A stretch of 64,000 nucleotides of DNA from an uncultured Sterolibacteriaceae bacterium (GCA_937888595.1 CALARK010000028.1:1-64000), one strand, 5' to 3'. Shown: positions 1-10,145, numbered from the stretch's first letter. Notes: a model not told the origin generated them from the sequence alone. Made by a program: numbers and translations.

Positions 1-509
1 TCGATGTCCGGACCGTGCTGGGCGCCGGCTCGCGCTTCATCATCCGCCTGCCCCTCACCCTGGCCATCATCGACGGCTTCCTCACCAGCGTCGGCGATGC
101 GTCGTACGTGATTCCGCTCGACAGCGTGGTCGAATGCCTCGAACTGCGCGACGACGACACGCGCGGCCACATGCTCAACCTGCGCGGCGAGGTGCTGCCC
201 TTCATCCGCCTGCGCGAATTCTTCGATATCGACGGCCAGCGCCCGCAGCGCGAGAACGTGGTGGTGATTTCCGCCGGCGGCCAGAAGGCGGGCATCGTCG
301 TCGACCAGCTGCTGGGCGAGTTCCAGACGGTGATCAAGCCGCTCGGCAGCCTGTTCAAGCACCTCCGCGGCATCGGCGGCTCGACCATCCTCGGCTCCGG
401 TGAGGTCGCCCTGATCCTCGACGTGCAGGCGCTCAACCAGCTCGCCGGGCAGTCCGAGGAGCGCCGCACGCATCCGCGCCACGCCCTGTCGGCCGAGGAA
501 CAGAAATGA
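1..509 (+). CDS. cheA: Chemotaxis histidine kinase CheA, C-terminal part (5' end outside window)
   Basis: The open frame runs in from the left edge, so only the last ~168 residues are visible. They begin with the end of the ATPase domain (GSRFIIRLPLTLAIIDGFL) and continue into the CheW-like regulatory domain (YVIPLDSVVECLEL, LRGEVLPFIRL). CheA autophosphorylates on histidine and passes phosphate to CheY and CheB; this domain docks the kinase to CheW and the receptors at the pole. The transducer, cheW, cheR, cheB and cheD genes that follow on the same strand confirm the setting. A GTG at position 15 is internal and not the real start. The frame stops at 507-509. Confidence 0.93.
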   Translation, partial: DVRTVLGAGSRFIIRLPLTLAIIDGFLTSVGDASYVIPLDSVVECLELRDDDTRGHMLNLRGEVLPFIRLREFFDIDGQRPQRENVVVISAGGQKAGIVVDQLLGEFQTVIKPLGSLFKHLRGIGGSTILGSGEVALILDVQALNQLAGQSEERRTHPRHALSAEEQK

Positions 510-526
510 AATCCACGCTGTACGCT

Positions 527-550
527 GCCGTCCCGGCAGCACCGACTTTC
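527..550 (+). repeat. Dispersed hairpin element, copy 1 (intergenic cheA/mcp)
   Basis: This matches the element consensus at 20 of 24 positions and lies 17 bases after the cheA stop, with its T tract on the coding strand. The arms have changed together: GCTGCCG (524-530) pairs with CGGCAGC (534-540) around a TCC loop. The hairpin is therefore kept although the sequence diverged, which favours an RNA-level role such as termination or attenuation between cheA and mcp. Confidence 0.7.
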
Positions 551-579
551 GCATCATCCAGTATTCATAGGGAGTAATC

Positions 580-2205
580 ATGTTCAAGAATCTGAAGATC
601 GGCGTTCGCCTTGGTTTCGGCTTTGCACTGACGCTGGCCTTGCTCATCGTCATCGCCGTCCTGAGCATCACGCGCATCAACCAGCTCAACCTCGAAATCG
701 ACAACATGGTCAACGACAAGTATCCGAAGACCATCGAAGCGATCGACATCGTGCGCGCCATGAACCAGGTGGCGCAGATCAACCGCAACTTCCTGTTGAT
801 CAGCGATCCCGAGGAAGTGAAGAAGCAGCAGGCACGTCAGCTTGAGCAGCGCAAGATCATCAGCGACAACATCGAGAAGCTGGACAAGACGGTCACCTCG
901 GAAGAAGGCAAGCGGCTGCTGGGCGCCATGGAGGAAGCGCGTGCGGGCTACGTGGCCACGCTCGAAAAGTTCACCGGCATGGTCCAGCGCGGTGAGCGCG
1001 ACGCGGCGCTGAGCCTCCTGTACGGCGACATGCGCCCCGCCACGGCGGCCTACATGAATGCCATTCGCAAGCTGATCGACTACCAGGATGAGCTGATGAA
1101 GAAGGCCGGCAAAGACGCCGACGAGGTGGCGTCAGCCTCGGCGAGGATCGTGACGATCACGTCGATCGCCGCCATCGTGATCGCCCTCGCCTTCGCTTTC
1201 TGGGTGACGGTCAGCATCACCCGGCCGCTGCAGGAGTCGGTGAGCGCGGCCAACAGCCTGGCCGAGGGCGACCTCACGGTCAGGATCGAAGCCGACAGCA
1301 AGGATGAAACCGGCCAGCTCAAGCTGGCGATGAGCAACATGGTTGGCAAGCTGTCCTCGATCATCAGCGAGGTGAATGTGGCCTCGGATGCGCTCAACAA
1401 TGCGGCCGGCCAGGTTTCGGCGACGGCCCAGTCGCTCTCGCAGTCGAGCTCCGAACAGGCCGCCTCGGTCGAGGAAACCACCGCTTCCGTCGAGCAGATG
1501 ACCGCCAGCATCACCCAGAACACCGAGAACGCCAAGGTCACCGACGGCATGGCCACCTCGGCCGCGCAGCAGGCCCAGGAGGGCGGCGATTCGGTCAAGG
1601 AAACCGTCGATGCGATGAAGCAGATCGCCGACAAGATCGGCATCATCGACGACATCGCCTACCAGACCAACCTCCTCGCCCTCAATGCCGCCATCGAGGC
1701 CGCCCGCGCCGGCGAGCACGGCAAGGGCTTCGCGGTCGTCGCGGCGGAAGTGCGCAAGCTCGCCGAGCGTTCGCAGGTCGCCGCGCAGGAAATCGGCCAG
1801 GTCGCCTCCTCCTCGGTGAAGCTCGCCGAGAAGGCCGGCCATCTGCTCGACGAGATGGTGCCGAGCATCAAGAAGACGTCCGACCTGGTGCAGGAAATCG
1901 CAGCCGCGTCACAGGAGCAGTCCGCCGGTGTCGGCCAGATCAACGGCGCCATGGGCCAGCTCAACAAGGCCACCCAGCAGAATGCCTCCGCTTCCGAGGA
2001 ACTCGCCGCCACCGCCGAGGAAATGGGCGGCCAGGCTGCCCAACTGCAGGAACTGATGAGCTTCTTCCGCCTCGACAACACGCTGACGAAAAAAGTCGGC
2101 GCCGGCGGGACGGCAAAGGCCAAGCCCACCGCGACCGCCAAACCCGCGGCCAAGAGCTTCCAGGCAGTTGCTCCGGCCGAAGAGGCCGATTTCGAACGTT
2201 TCTGA
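580..2205 (+). CDS. Methyl-accepting chemotaxis protein
   Basis: A 541-residue transducer. A first membrane helix at about residues 10-32 is followed by a periplasmic four-helix-bundle-like sensor region, a second helix at about 190-212, a HAMP domain, and the cytoplasmic methylation and signalling helices. The signalling hairpin is near-canonical ([20 protein letters not shown]). The tail, rich in Ala, Lys and Pro, ends DFERF, which only loosely resembles a CheR-docking pentapeptide. Residues 504-512 (KVGAGGTA) are encoded by a copy of the dispersed repeat. An AGGGAG ribosome site precedes the ATG. The ligand cannot be told from sequence. Confidence 0.95.
   Translation: MFKNLKIGVRLGFGFALTLALLIVIAVLSITRINQLNLEIDNMVNDKYPKTIEAIDIVRAMNQVAQINRNFLLISDPEEVKKQQARQLEQRKIISDNIEKLDKTVTSEEGKRLLGAMEEARAGYVATLEKFTGMVQRGERDAALSLLYGDMRPATAAYMNAIRKLIDYQDELMKKAGKDADEVASASARIVTITSIAAIVIALAFAFWVTVSITRPLQESVSAANSLAEGDLTVRIEADSKDETGQLKLAMSNMVGKLSSIISEVNVASDALNNAAGQVSATAQSLSQSSSEQAASVEETTASVEQMTASITQNTENAKVTDGMATSAAQQAQEGGDSVKETVDAMKQIADKIGIIDDIAYQTNLLALNAAIEAARAGEHGKGFAVVAAEVRKLAERSQVAAQEIGQVASSSVKLAEKAGHLLDEMVPSIKKTSDLVQEIAAASQEQSAGVGQINGAMGQLNKATQQNASASEELAATAEEMGGQAAQLQELMSFFRLDNTLTKKVGAGGTAKAKPTATAKPAAKSFQAVAPAEEADFERF
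2091..2114 (+). repeat. Dispersed hairpin element, copy 2 (inside mcp)
   Basis: This copy matches the consensus at all 24 positions in reverse orientation (AAAAGTCGG at the left, GACGGC at the right). It encodes KVGAGGTA in the non-conserved C-terminal tail of the transducer, just after the signalling domain. The T tract is on the template strand. Confidence 0.88.
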
Positions 2206-2223
2206 GTCGCGGAGGGCATCATC

Positions 2224-2787
2224 ATGACTGATCTGGTCAAAGCGCCCGCCACGGCCGCTACGCCTGTCGCCGCCCGGCCAGGCGCCGGCGGCGGCGACAC
2301 CCATCAATATCTCACCTTCACCCTCGGCGGCGAGATGTTCGCCGTCGGCATCCTCAATGTGAAGGAGATCATCGAGTACGGCAACCTGACAGAGATCCCG
2401 ATGATGCCGGGCTTCATCCGCGGCGTGATCAACCTGCGCGGCGCGGTCGTCCCCGTCGTCGATCTCGCCGCCCGCTTCGGCGGCAAGACCAGCGAGGTGC
2501 AGCGCCGCACCTGCATCGTCATCGTCGAGGTGCAGCAGGACGACGCCAGGCACGATATCGGCATCATGGTCGATGCCGTCTCCGAGGTGCTCGAAATCGG
2601 TGCCAAGGACATCGAGCCGCCCCCCTCCTTCGGCGCGAAGGTCCGCGCCGACTTCATCGCCGGCATGGGCAAGGTGGGCGGCAAGTTCGTCATCATCCTG
2701 CAGATCGAACGTGTTCTCTCGGTCGACGAAATGGCCCTGCTCGCCGATGTGTCCCAAGCCAACCCGGAAAGCATTGCCAACAATTGA
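2224..2787 (+). CDS. cheW: Chemotaxis coupling protein CheW
   Basis: A 187-residue CheW-domain protein that couples CheA to receptors. After a flexible N-terminal extension of about 25 residues rich in Ala, Pro and Gly, the domain starts at [17 protein letters not shown]. It contains the family hallmark [19 protein letters not shown] and ends with [16 protein letters not shown] ribosome site lies upstream of the ATG. It sits between two transducer genes, and its stop precedes the next ATG by 11 bases, so co-transcription is likely. The N-terminal extension is longer than in E. coli CheW and has no recognisable function. Confidence 0.95.
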   Translation: MTDLVKAPATAATPVAARPGAGGGDTHQYLTFTLGGEMFAVGILNVKEIIEYGNLTEIPMMPGFIRGVINLRGAVVPVVDLAARFGGKTSEVQRRTCIVIVEVQQDDARHDIGIMVDAVSEVLEIGAKDIEPPPSFGAKVRADFIAGMGKVGGKFVIILQIERVLSVDEMALLADVSQANPESIANN

Positions 2788-2798
2788 GCGGAGCACTG

Positions 2799-4331
2799 AT
2801 GTTCAAGAACCTCAAAATCGGTATACGCCTGATGGGCCTGCTGGGCCTGCTGGTATGCGCACTGATCTCCATCAGCATCATGGCGTATCGCAACCTGACC
2901 GCAGCGAATGCCGATCTTGAGCAGACCTATGTCGCCAAGCTGGTGCCTACCCGGCTGGCCGCACGGGTTCAGCGCCTGACCGAGGAAACCCGTAGCCAGA
3001 TCATGCTGGGCCTGCAGCACAACCCCGCATCGCCGCTGTCGAAACTGCACGACCATCCGCTCTCGCTGCACACCGATGCCATCGACAGGGCCGTGGCCGA
3101 CACCGAGAAGGCCTTGCAGGACCTCGTGGCCGGCCGCACGCTGTCGGCTACGGAAAAGGAACTGGTCGCGGAATTCGAAAAGGCGTTGCGCGACTACTTC
3201 AAGGAAGGTCTGGAGTCGGCGCGAAATGCGCTGAAGGGCGGCGACTACGATGGTGCGAACATCGACCTGCTGAAGAAAACCAACCCGAAGACCAATGCCC
3301 TGCGCGCTGCCGCGACCAAGCTGCGCGAATACTATGCCAAGAGCGCCGAGCAGCTTTTCAACACCGCCCAGAAGAACCAGCAGCAGGCGGTCGTCATCAT
3401 GGCCGCGACCAGCATCGTATCGACCGTCCTCGCCATCGTTCTCGGCCTCTGGATCACCCATGGCATCACGCGTCCGCTCGGCCAGGCCGTCACGGCGGCC
3501 AATGCCATGGCGGCAGGCGACCTGACGATAACGATCAAGGCCGACTCGAAGGACGAGATCGGCCAGCTCATGCAGGCCATGCACGACATGGCCGGGAAAC
3601 TCAGCAGCACGATCACGGACGTCAATAACACTGCGAACGAAATCGGCAATGCGGCCACGCAGGTGTCGGCAACGGCGCAGACACTCTCCCAGTCCTCCAG
3701 CGAACAGGCCGCATCCGTCGAGGAAACCACGGCCTCCGTCGAGCAGATGACCGCTTCGATCTCGCAGAACACCGAGAACGCCAAGCTCACCAACAACATG
3801 GCCAGCAATGCCTCCGTCCAGGCTGCGGATGGCGGCCAGGCCGTCAGGGATACCGTGGCTGCCATGCAGCAGATTGCGGCGAAGATCGGCATCATCGACG
3901 ACATCGCCTACCAGACCAACCTGCTCGCCCTCAATGCCGCCATCGAGGCGGCGCGTGCCGGTGAGGCCGGCAAGGGTTTCGCTGTAGTCGCCGCAGAGGT
4001 GCGCAAGCTGGCCGAACGTTCGCAGGTCGCTGCCCAGGACATCAGCCAGGTCGCGTCCTCTTCGGTCCAACTCTCCGAACGTGCCGGCCAGTTGCTCGAC
4101 GAAATGGTCCCGACCATCCGCAAGACCGCCGACCTGGTCGAGGAGATCGCGGCCGCATCCAACGAGCAATCCGCGGGCGTTGGCCAGATCAACGGCGCCA
4201 TGGGCCAGGTCAACAAGGCGACGCAGCAGAACGCATCCGCCTCGGAAGAACTGGCGGCGACGGCCGAGGAAATGAATGGGCAGGTAAACCAGCTGCAAGA
4301 TCTGATGGCCTTCTTCAAACTTCGTGCATAA
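2799..4331 (+). CDS. Methyl-accepting chemotaxis protein (paralogue)
   Basis: A 510-residue transducer. I start it at the ATG at 2799 and not at an upstream TTG. This start is preceded by GGAG and gives [11 protein letters not shown], matching the first transducer ([11 protein letters not shown]). The layout is the same: membrane helices near residues 10-30 and 195-215, HAMP, then the signalling domain. The cytoplasmic half is nearly identical to that of the 580-2205 gene while the periplasmic parts differ, so this is a tandem duplication with a diverged sensor. It ends at FFKLRA, without the long tail or repeat copy of its paralogue. Confidence 0.94.
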   Translation: MFKNLKIGIRLMGLLGLLVCALISISIMAYRNLTAANADLEQTYVAKLVPTRLAARVQRLTEETRSQIMLGLQHNPASPLSKLHDHPLSLHTDAIDRAVADTEKALQDLVAGRTLSATEKELVAEFEKALRDYFKEGLESARNALKGGDYDGANIDLLKKTNPKTNALRAAATKLREYYAKSAEQLFNTAQKNQQQAVVIMAATSIVSTVLAIVLGLWITHGITRPLGQAVTAANAMAAGDLTITIKADSKDEIGQLMQAMHDMAGKLSSTITDVNNTANEIGNAATQVSATAQTLSQSSSEQAASVEETTASVEQMTASISQNTENAKLTNNMASNASVQAADGGQAVRDTVAAMQQIAAKIGIIDDIAYQTNLLALNAAIEAARAGEAGKGFAVVAAEVRKLAERSQVAAQDISQVASSSVQLSERAGQLLDEMVPTIRKTADLVEEIAAASNEQSAGVGQINGAMGQVNKATQQNASASEELAATAEEMNGQVNQLQDLMAFFKLRA

Positions 4332-4385
4332 ATCTTCGACGTCATGCGGGGCCTCCGCCCCTGAATCCGGCCGGACTCACTTACG

Positions 4386-5204
4386 ATGAGCGCTGCCGAC
4401 CACCCCGATATTTCCGATGCCGAGTTCCGGCAGTTCCAGCGGCTGATCTACCAGATCGCCGGTATCAGCCTCGCCGATTCGAAGAAGGTGCTGCTGGTCG
4501 GGCGTCTCGGCAAGCGCCTCAAGGCCCTCGGCATGGAGCGCTTCGGCGACTACTACAAGCATGTCTCGAGCGGAGCCGACCCGGGCGAACGGCAGACGAT
4601 GGTGGATTTGCTGACCACCAACGAGACCTACTTCTTCCGTGAGGAATCGCATTTCGAGTTCCTGCGCAAGGTGATCCTGCCCCAGCGTCCGGCCGGCCAG
4701 CCCTTCGAGATCTGGAGCGCGGCCTCGTCCACGGGCGAGGAGATCTACACCCTGTCGATGGTGCTGGCCGACGAACTGGGCGTGAATGCGCAGTGGTCGA
4801 TCCTCGGTTCGGACATCAGCACCCACGTCCTCGGCATCGCCCAGCGCGGCCAGTACTGGCTCGATCGCACCCGCGGCCTGCCGCAGGAGTATCTGCGCAA
4901 GTACTGCCTCAAAGGCGTGCGCAGCCAGGAGGGCAGCTTCATCATCGACCCGCAGTTGCGCCGGCACACGCGCTTCATGCAGGTCAACCTCAACACCACC
5001 CTGCCCGACATCGGCAAGTTCCACGTCATCTTCCTGCGCAACGTGATGATCTACTTCGACAACGAAACGAAGCGCCAGGTCGTCGCCCGCCTGGTCGAGA
5101 AACTGCGTCCCGGTGGCTACCTGATCGTGGGGCACTCCGAAAGCCTCAACGGCATCAACGAAACAGTCAAACTGATCAAACCCACCATCTATCGCCTGCC
5201 CTGA
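4386..5204 (+). CDS. cheR: Chemotaxis protein methyltransferase CheR
   Basis: A 272-residue enzyme that transfers methyl groups from S-adenosylmethionine to receptor glutamates. The N-terminal helical domain (residues 1-80) is followed by the SAM-binding fold with [20 protein letters not shown] and the later [14 protein letters not shown]. Length and motifs are typical. It is the first of a tight cheR-cheB-cheD run: its stop lies two bases before the cheB ATG. The transducers just upstream are its obvious substrates. Confidence 0.96.
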   Translation: MSAADHPDISDAEFRQFQRLIYQIAGISLADSKKVLLVGRLGKRLKALGMERFGDYYKHVSSGADPGERQTMVDLLTTNETYFFREESHFEFLRKVILPQRPAGQPFEIWSAASSTGEEIYTLSMVLADELGVNAQWSILGSDISTHVLGIAQRGQYWLDRTRGLPQEYLRKYCLKGVRSQEGSFIIDPQLRRHTRFMQVNLNTTLPDIGKFHVIFLRNVMIYFDNETKRQVVARLVEKLRPGGYLIVGHSESLNGINETVKLIKPTIYRLP

Positions 5205-5206
5205 AT

Positions 5207-6283
5207 ATGGCAAAAATCAAGGTCATGCTGGTCGACGACTCCGCGGTCGTCCGCCAGGTCAACAAGGAAACCCTCGAGAAGGAACCCGACATCGAGGTCA
5301 TCGGCGCGGCCGCCGATCCGCTCTATGCGCTGGACAAGATGAAGAGCAACTGGCCGGACGTGCTGGTGATCGACATCGAGATGCCGCGCATGGACGGACT
5401 GACCTTCCTCAAGAAGATCATGGCGGAACATCCGACGCCGACCATCGTCTGCTCCTCGCTGGCAGAGAAAGGCGCCGCCGCCACGATGGAGGCACTGGCA
5501 TCCGGCGCCCTGTCGATCATCACCAAGCCCAAGATGGGGGTGAAGCAGTTCCTGCAGGATGCGGCGAACGACCTCGTCTCGGCCGTGCGCGCCGCCGCCC
5601 GCGCCAACATGCGGCGCATGCATCCCTCGGGAGTGACGGCGGTCCCGCAACCGAAGCTGACCGCCGACGCGATGCTCGCAGCGCAGGCAGCCAGTACGCG
5701 CGCAATGGCCGAAACGACCGACAAGGTCATCGCCATCGGCACCTCGACCGGCGGCACCCAGGCACTCGAAGCGGTATTGACCCGGTTGCCCGCCGTCACC
5801 GCCGGCATCGTCATCGTCCAGCACATGCCGGAGAAGTTCACCGCCATGTTCGCCGATCGCCTGAATACGCTGTGCGCCCTCGAGGTGCGCGAGGCGAAGG
5901 ATGGCGATCGCGTGCTGCCCGGCCGCGCACTGATCGCTCCCGGCGGCCGCCACATGATGCTCAAGCGGAGCGGGGCCCAGTATTACGTGTCGGTGGCCGA
6001 CGGCCCGGTGGTCAACCGCCACAAGCCCTCGGTGGATGTATTGTTCCGTTCGGTCGCGCAGGTCGCCGGCCGCAATGCCCTCGGCGTCATCATGACCGGC
6101 ATGGGCGACGACGGTGCGCGCGGCATGAAGGAGATGCACGACGCCGGCGCCCAAACCATCGCCGAGGACGAATCGACCTGCGTCGTGTTCGGCATGCCCA
6201 AGGTCGCCATCGACATGGGCGGAGTGGACAAGGTCGTCCCGCTCGATCGCATCCCGCAGGAAATCATGGCCTACGGGAAGTAG
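5207..6283 (+). CDS. cheB: Chemotaxis response regulator and methylesterase/deamidase CheB
   Basis: A 358-residue two-domain protein. The receiver domain has the acidic pair ([11 protein letters not shown]) and the phospho-acceptor Asp56 ([11 protein letters not shown]). The C-terminal esterase carries Ser180 (GTSTGG), His206 (VQHMPEKFT) and an Asp in [11 protein letters not shown], which fit the CheB catalytic triad. It removes methyl groups from receptors when phosphorylated by CheA. The frame is open far upstream, but the ATG at 5207, right after the cheR stop, gives the proper receiver start [12 protein letters not shown]. Confidence 0.96.
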   Translation: MAKIKVMLVDDSAVVRQVNKETLEKEPDIEVIGAAADPLYALDKMKSNWPDVLVIDIEMPRMDGLTFLKKIMAEHPTPTIVCSSLAEKGAAATMEALASGALSIITKPKMGVKQFLQDAANDLVSAVRAAARANMRRMHPSGVTAVPQPKLTADAMLAAQAASTRAMAETTDKVIAIGTSTGGTQALEAVLTRLPAVTAGIVIVQHMPEKFTAMFADRLNTLCALEVREAKDGDRVLPGRALIAPGGRHMMLKRSGAQYYVSVADGPVVNRHKPSVDVLFRSVAQVAGRNALGVIMTGMGDDGARGMKEMHDAGAQTIAEDESTCVVFGMPKVAIDMGGVDKVVPLDRIPQEIMAYGK

Positions 6284-6303
6284 TCCCCGTCCCGCCCCCG
6301 ACC

Positions 6304-6903
6304 ATGACGACCGCCCCCCCGACCCGTACCGGCAAGGAACTCGAACGCCTCGCCCTGAACATCAACCCGGGCGGGTGGTCGGTACAGAACGACCGGCCGA
6401 TCTCCACCCTGCTCGGCTCCTGCGTCGCCGTCTGCTTCTACGACCCGAAGTTGCGGCTCGCCGGCATGAACCACTTTCTGCTCCCGAGCCGCACACGCAG
6501 CACGCTGGCCGACGAGGATATCGTTCTCAACGGCGACTACGCGATGGAGGTGCTGCTCAACGCCATGTACGCCAAAGGGGCGCAACGCGGGCGGCTGGTA
6601 GCGAAAGCCTTCGGTGGCGGCAACATCGTCAGTTCCATCCGCATGGCCATTGGCGACCGCAACGCAGAATTCGCCCGCGAATGGCTCGAGCGTGAAGGCA
6701 TCCCGCTCGTGGCCTCCGATTTCGGCGGGCCCTGGTCACGCAAGGTGATTCTCGATCCGACCAGCGGCGACGCCTTCTGCCGGCGTACCACGATCAACCA
6801 GCCCGAGGTCATCGAACTGGTCAAGGCCGAAAGCGACTACGAGAAAACGCTTGTCGTTCCCAAGGCCGCACCGTCCAAGGAAAAGAAAATCGAGCTGTTC
6901 TGA
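6304..6903 (+). CDS. cheD: Chemoreceptor glutamine deamidase CheD
   Basis: A 199-residue CheD. The catalytic cysteine is in LLGSCVAVC (Cys40) and the histidine in GMNHFLLP (His57). CheD deamidates receptor glutamines and in some bacteria binds CheC. No cheC is seen nearby. I chose the ATG at 6304, 20 bases after cheB; the longer open frame upstream is a shadow of cheB. The gene order cheR-cheB-cheD differs from the common cheR-cheD-cheB. Confidence 0.94.
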   Translation: MTTAPPTRTGKELERLALNINPGGWSVQNDRPISTLLGSCVAVCFYDPKLRLAGMNHFLLPSRTRSTLADEDIVLNGDYAMEVLLNAMYAKGAQRGRLVAKAFGGGNIVSSIRMAIGDRNAEFAREWLEREGIPLVASDFGGPWSRKVILDPTSGDAFCRRTTINQPEVIELVKAESDYEKTLVVPKAAPSKEKKIELF

Positions 6904-6907
6904 CGCG

Positions 6908-7243
6908 ATGGACGCCTCGCCCTGCTGTCGCTGCGGTGCCTGCTGTGTCAGCTTCCGCGTCACCCTGCCGCGCATCGAACTCGACTGCCATGGCGGACAG
7001 GTGCCCGCCGGCCTGACCGAGCCATACACCCCGACGACCGCCTGCATGCGGGAAGACCCCGACATCCCCGGCCGCTGCATCGCGCTGGCCGGCGACGTCG
7101 GCATCCAGGTCAGCTGCACGATCTATGCAAACCGCCCGGCCGCCTGCAGCGAGTTCGCTCCGCTCTCGGCACTCGGCATCGGCGACGATGCCTGCGACGA
7201 AGCACGCCGCCGTTGCGGCCTGCCGGCCTTGAAGCCTCTATAA
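6908..7243 (+). CDS. YkgJ-family cysteine cluster protein
   Basis: A 111-residue protein with the CxxCxxCC motif near the N-terminus (CCRCGACC) and further cysteines in AACSEF and DDACDEARRRCG. This is the PF03692 family, thought to bind zinc or an iron-sulphur cluster; its role is not established. It begins four bases after the cheD stop, so it is probably read with the chemotaxis genes by position alone. Its TAA stop (7241-7243) lies inside the TATAAT of the following tRNA promoter. Confidence 0.85.
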   Translation: MDASPCCRCGACCVSFRVTLPRIELDCHGGQVPAGLTEPYTPTTACMREDPDIPGRCIALAGDVGIQVSCTIYANRPAACSEFAPLSALGIGDDACDEARRRCGLPALKPL

Positions 7244-7244
7244 T
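7239..7244 (+). promoter_or_regulatory. Probable -10 element of the tRNA-Ser(UGA) gene
   Basis: A perfect TATAAT lies 9 bases before the tRNA 5' end and overlaps the stop codon of the preceding gene. A weak -35 (TTGCGG, 7213-7218) is spaced slightly too far. Confidence 0.55.
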
Positions 7245-7253
7245 CTGTCGCTC

Positions 7254-7343
7254 GGAGGCGTGGGAGAGCGGTTTAATCCAGCGGTCTTGAAAACCGCCGT
7301 GGCAGTGATGTCACCGTCAGTTCGAATCTGACCGCCTCCGCCA
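7254..7343 (+). tRNA. tRNA-Ser (anticodon UGA)
   Basis: A 90-base class II tRNA. The acceptor arm GGAGGCG pairs with CGCCTCC, the anticodon loop is CTTGAAA, the variable arm is long as in serine tRNAs, and the T loop is TTCGAAT. The CCA end is encoded. Confidence 0.96.
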
Positions 7344-7346
7344 AGA

Positions 7347-8012
7347 CTACTTTTTCGCCATGAGCGGATCGCGCAATCGGGCAAACTCGGCAGGCGCGAC
7401 GTATTGCAGAACCTCTTTTCCTTTGGCATCCAGTTGCAGATCCAGCCCGATGTCGGGGTAGAGGAAGTGTTCGCGGTTTTCGTCGCTGCGAATGCGCTCC
7501 GCCGGCGGGCCGAAGCGTTGCAGGACGATTTCCTCGTCCAGTCGCGCCGCGGGAATGAACACGATGGCACTGATCGCCGCACCCTCCGCCCTGACCCGAT
7601 CCGCGTCACCGAGCTCGACGCGCCGCGTGGTGCTTTCCATGTATTCGGCCTTGCTTGCCCGCTCGAGCATGCCCGCCCGTTCCTCGGCGGTCGATGCCAG
7701 CGTGAGGACCATCTTGCCGGTCACGAAGCCTGCCGAAAAGTTGTCGTCATACACCTCAAGCGAACCGGACTCGCCCGGAGCCACAATCAGGGCGACCTGC
7801 GCTTCGCTGCCCAGCCGGCTGCGTGCCTCGGCCAGGGTGCTGCGGCCGGGTATCAGGCCAAAAACGCGAGTCGAACCATCGGGCAGGCGCTCTACCTGCC
7901 AGGGCAGGTTCTCCTGCGGCAGCGGCCTGCTGCCCGGGTCCGCAGGCATGAACAGCAGCGGAAGTGCGAGCAGCGCGATGACGATGGTGATGAACAGGGC
8001 AATCGATCTCAT
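7347..8012 (-). CDS. Conserved hypothetical protein with N-terminal membrane anchor
   Basis: A 221-residue protein whose N-terminus is a hydrophobic helix (IALFITIVIALLALPLLFM) after MRS, an uncleaved anchor or signal sequence. The rest is soluble and probably periplasmic. It shows DGSTRVFGLIPGRSTLAEARSRLG and, near the end, FLYPDIGLDLQLDAKGKEVL. I do not recognise a named domain. A good ribosome site (GAGGGAG) precedes the ATG. It faces the tRNA-Ser gene and ends four bases from it. Confidence 0.8.
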   Translation of the reverse strand: MRSIALFITIVIALLALPLLFMPADPGSRPLPQENLPWQVERLPDGSTRVFGLIPGRSTLAEARSRLGSEAQVALIVAPGESGSLEVYDDNFSAGFVTGKMVLTLASTAEERAGMLERASKAEYMESTTRRVELGDADRVRAEGAAISAIVFIPAARLDEEIVLQRFGPPAERIRSDENREHFLYPDIGLDLQLDAKGKEVLQYVAPAEFARLRDPLMAKK

Positions 8013-8255
8013 GCGTTTCTCCCTCAGGAAATCCGGTCGCTACCGATGCCGGACAACGTGGCGCCGCCCGGCAGAGCAAAGGTGGCGACGGCGATGCCAT
8101 GGCCCCGCTTCACCGGCATGCGATGCGCGCCCGGTCTCCCAGCCGCACGGGCGGCACCGATTAAACCACGCCGTAACTGATCACGCCCACGAACGCCTGC
8201 GGATGACCAACGATCGCTTTGCTATATTTCGCCGAAACAACCTCTGGTAAACGAC

Positions 8256-9455
8256 ATGGCCTTATCCGACTCGCGACGCAAGGGTTTTTCCACCCGTGCC
8301 ATCCATCATGCCTATGACCCTTATGCCGGAAACGGCGCGCTCAACCCGCCCGTCTATCTGAGCTCGACCTACACGTTCCCGACCGTGGAGGATGGGGCGG
8401 CCCGCTTCGCGGGCGAACAGCCCGGCTATGTCTATTCGCGGGTGGGCAATCCGACCACCGTCCTGCTCGAAGAACGCATCGCCGACCTCGAAGGCGGCGA
8501 GGCTGCCCTGGTCACCGCATCTGGCATGGGTGCGACGACTTCGCTGCTGTGGACCCTGCTTCAGCCCGGAGATGAAATCATCGCCGACAAGACGCTCTAC
8601 GGCTGCACCTTCGGTTTCTTCAACCACGGCCTGGCGAAATTCGGCATCAGGATCACCCACATCGATCTCACCGACCCCGCAAATCTCGAGTCAGCCATCA
8701 ACGCGCAGACGAAGGTGGTGTTTTTCGAATCGCCGGCGAATCCGAACATGCGGATCGTCGATATCGCCGCCGTCACCACGATCGCTCATCGTCATGGCGC
8801 GAAGGTGGTCGTAGACAACACCTATTGCACCCCCTATCTCCAGCGGCCGATCGAGTTGGGTGCGGACTATGTCGTGCATTCGGCGACAAAATACCTCGGC
8901 GGCCATGGCGACCTGATCGCCGGCGCCATCGTCGGCCCTCGGGAATCGCTCGACCAGGTGCGCTTCTACGGCATCAAGGACATGACGGGGGCCGTCCTGT
9001 CGTCTCAGGATGCATTCCTGATCCTGCGCGGCATCAAGACGCTCGCCCTGCGCATGCACCGCCATTCGGAAAACGCCACGGGCATTGCGGAATATCTGGC
9101 CAAGCACCCCCGGGTGGCCATATGCCACTACCCCGGATTGCCGACATTTCCGCAGGCAGAACTCGCCCGGCGACAGATGAAGCTGCCTGGCGGCATGATC
9201 GCGTTCGAACTCGAGGGTGGCATCGATGCCGGACGCCGCTTCATGAACGCATTACAGCTCATCACCCGTGCCGTGAGCCTAGGCGACGCGGAAACGCTTG
9301 CACAGCATCCGGCGAGCATGACGCACTCCTTCTACACGCCGGAAGAGCGGCAGGCCCACATGATCGGTGAAGGCCTGGTCCGCATCTCAGCCGGCCTGGA
9401 AGATCTCGAGGACCTTCTCGAAGACGTGGAGCAGGCGCTGTCGAGAATCGGCTAG
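8256..9455 (+). CDS. mdeA: Methionine gamma-lyase (PLP enzyme)
   Basis: A 399-residue Cys/Met-metabolism PLP enzyme. It splits methionine into methanethiol, ammonia and 2-oxobutyrate. The PLP lysine is Lys212 ([12 protein letters not shown]). What separates it from cystathionine synthases or sulfhydrylases is the active-site cysteine Cys117 in [11 protein letters not shown], together with [15 protein letters not shown] and [16 protein letters not shown], all close to the Pseudomonas putida enzyme as I remember it. A nearby LysR gene could regulate it but is 2.8 kb away. The alternative is an O-succinylhomoserine sulfhydrylase. The other sulfur PLP enzyme of this window (36080-37351) belongs to a different subgroup. 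Confidence 0.85.
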   Translation: MALSDSRRKGFSTRAIHHAYDPYAGNGALNPPVYLSSTYTFPTVEDGAARFAGEQPGYVYSRVGNPTTVLLEERIADLEGGEAALVTASGMGATTSLLWTLLQPGDEIIADKTLYGCTFGFFNHGLAKFGIRITHIDLTDPANLESAINAQTKVVFFESPANPNMRIVDIAAVTTIAHRHGAKVVVDNTYCTPYLQRPIELGADYVVHSATKYLGGHGDLIAGAIVGPRESLDQVRFYGIKDMTGAVLSSQDAFLILRGIKTLALRMHRHSENATGIAEYLAKHPRVAICHYPGLPTFPQAELARRQMKLPGGMIAFELEGGIDAGRRFMNALQLITRAVSLGDAETLAQHPASMTHSFYTPEERQAHMIGEGLVRISAGLEDLEDLLEDVEQALSRIG

Positions 9456-9512
9456 GATATGGCTTCACCCGCCATTTCATGCAACTTGGGTAGGCACTCG
9501 GAGATCATCAAA

Positions 9513-9977
9513 ATGGTCACACGCCCGCACATCGTGCTCGCACTCGCGCTGTCCACGCTGTTCAGCAGCGCTTGCTCCACCTCAGGCACCCCGGTCGTGG
9601 GTGGCTCATCTCCGGAACAGCAGGAATCGACCGCCGCAACCGACAACCTGCAAATCAGCGATATCTCCATGCCACCGGGAGCCAAACTCGATGCCTCCAA
9701 CACGTTGATGATCGGATCAGGGGATCGCTGGTTCGGGCGTGTCGTCATCAAAACGGACACGAGCACCGTCCAGGTTTTCAACCATTTCAAAAGTGGCATG
9801 CCTGCGCTTGGATGGCGGCTCGTATCCATGATGCAGTCCAAATCCAGCCTGCTCATCTTCCAGCGTGGAGAACGCATCGCTATGGTCCAGATCGAGTCGT
9901 TGCAACTGGGAGGAGCCGTCGCTACAGTGAATGTCTCGCTCCAGGAACAAGGGCAACCGAAGCCGCCAGGCAGGTAG
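9513..9977 (+). CDS. Putative lipoprotein of unknown function
   Basis: A 154-residue protein with a lipoprotein signal: basic start MVTRPH, hydrophobic stretch, then a lipobox-like SSAC at about residues 21-24. The mature part contains PPGAKLDASNTLMIGSGDRWFGRV and VQVFNHFKSGMPALGWRLVS, which suggests a small conserved outer-membrane-linked domain that I cannot name. I prefer the ATG at 9513, which has GGAG nine bases upstream, over the ATG at 9459, which would bury the signal sequence. It follows the methionine gamma-lyase by about 60 bases. Confidence 0.75.
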   Translation: MVTRPHIVLALALSTLFSSACSTSGTPVVGGSSPEQQESTAATDNLQISDISMPPGAKLDASNTLMIGSGDRWFGRVVIKTDTSTVQVFNHFKSGMPALGWRLVSMMQSKSSLLIFQRGERIAMVQIESLQLGGAVATVNVSLQEQGQPKPPGR

Positions 9978-10068
9978 CGTTGGGTACCAAGCAGACGGGT
10001 TGCCATAGGCTGGCCAAGTCTCAGAGGACGGGGCCGTAGTCGTCCACCCTTCGACCCGCTCGAATCAT

Positions 10069-10087
10069 TGTATCCCTACGCGATACA
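10069..10087. promoter_or_regulatory. Inverted repeat TGTATC-N7-GATACA, copy 1 (candidate operator)
   Basis: A perfect 6-base dyad with a 7-base spacer, 58 bases before the Rnk-like ATG. The same 19-base architecture recurs at 12196-12214. In both, the right arm runs into a -10-like hexamer (TACATT here), as expected for a repressor site. Confidence 0.5.
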
Positions 10088-10145
10088 TTTTGATTCCAAA
10101 TACGGGGCTAATCATTCGTGTTTCAACTGGGTAGCATGCACCATT

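Noticed and set aside
8013..8255. Protein-like minus-strand stretches (ending in SYGVV and in GSDRIS) upstream of the 7347-8012 gene
   Set aside because: They are in different frames with stops between them and match no family I know. They could be decayed coding DNA, but I cannot support it.
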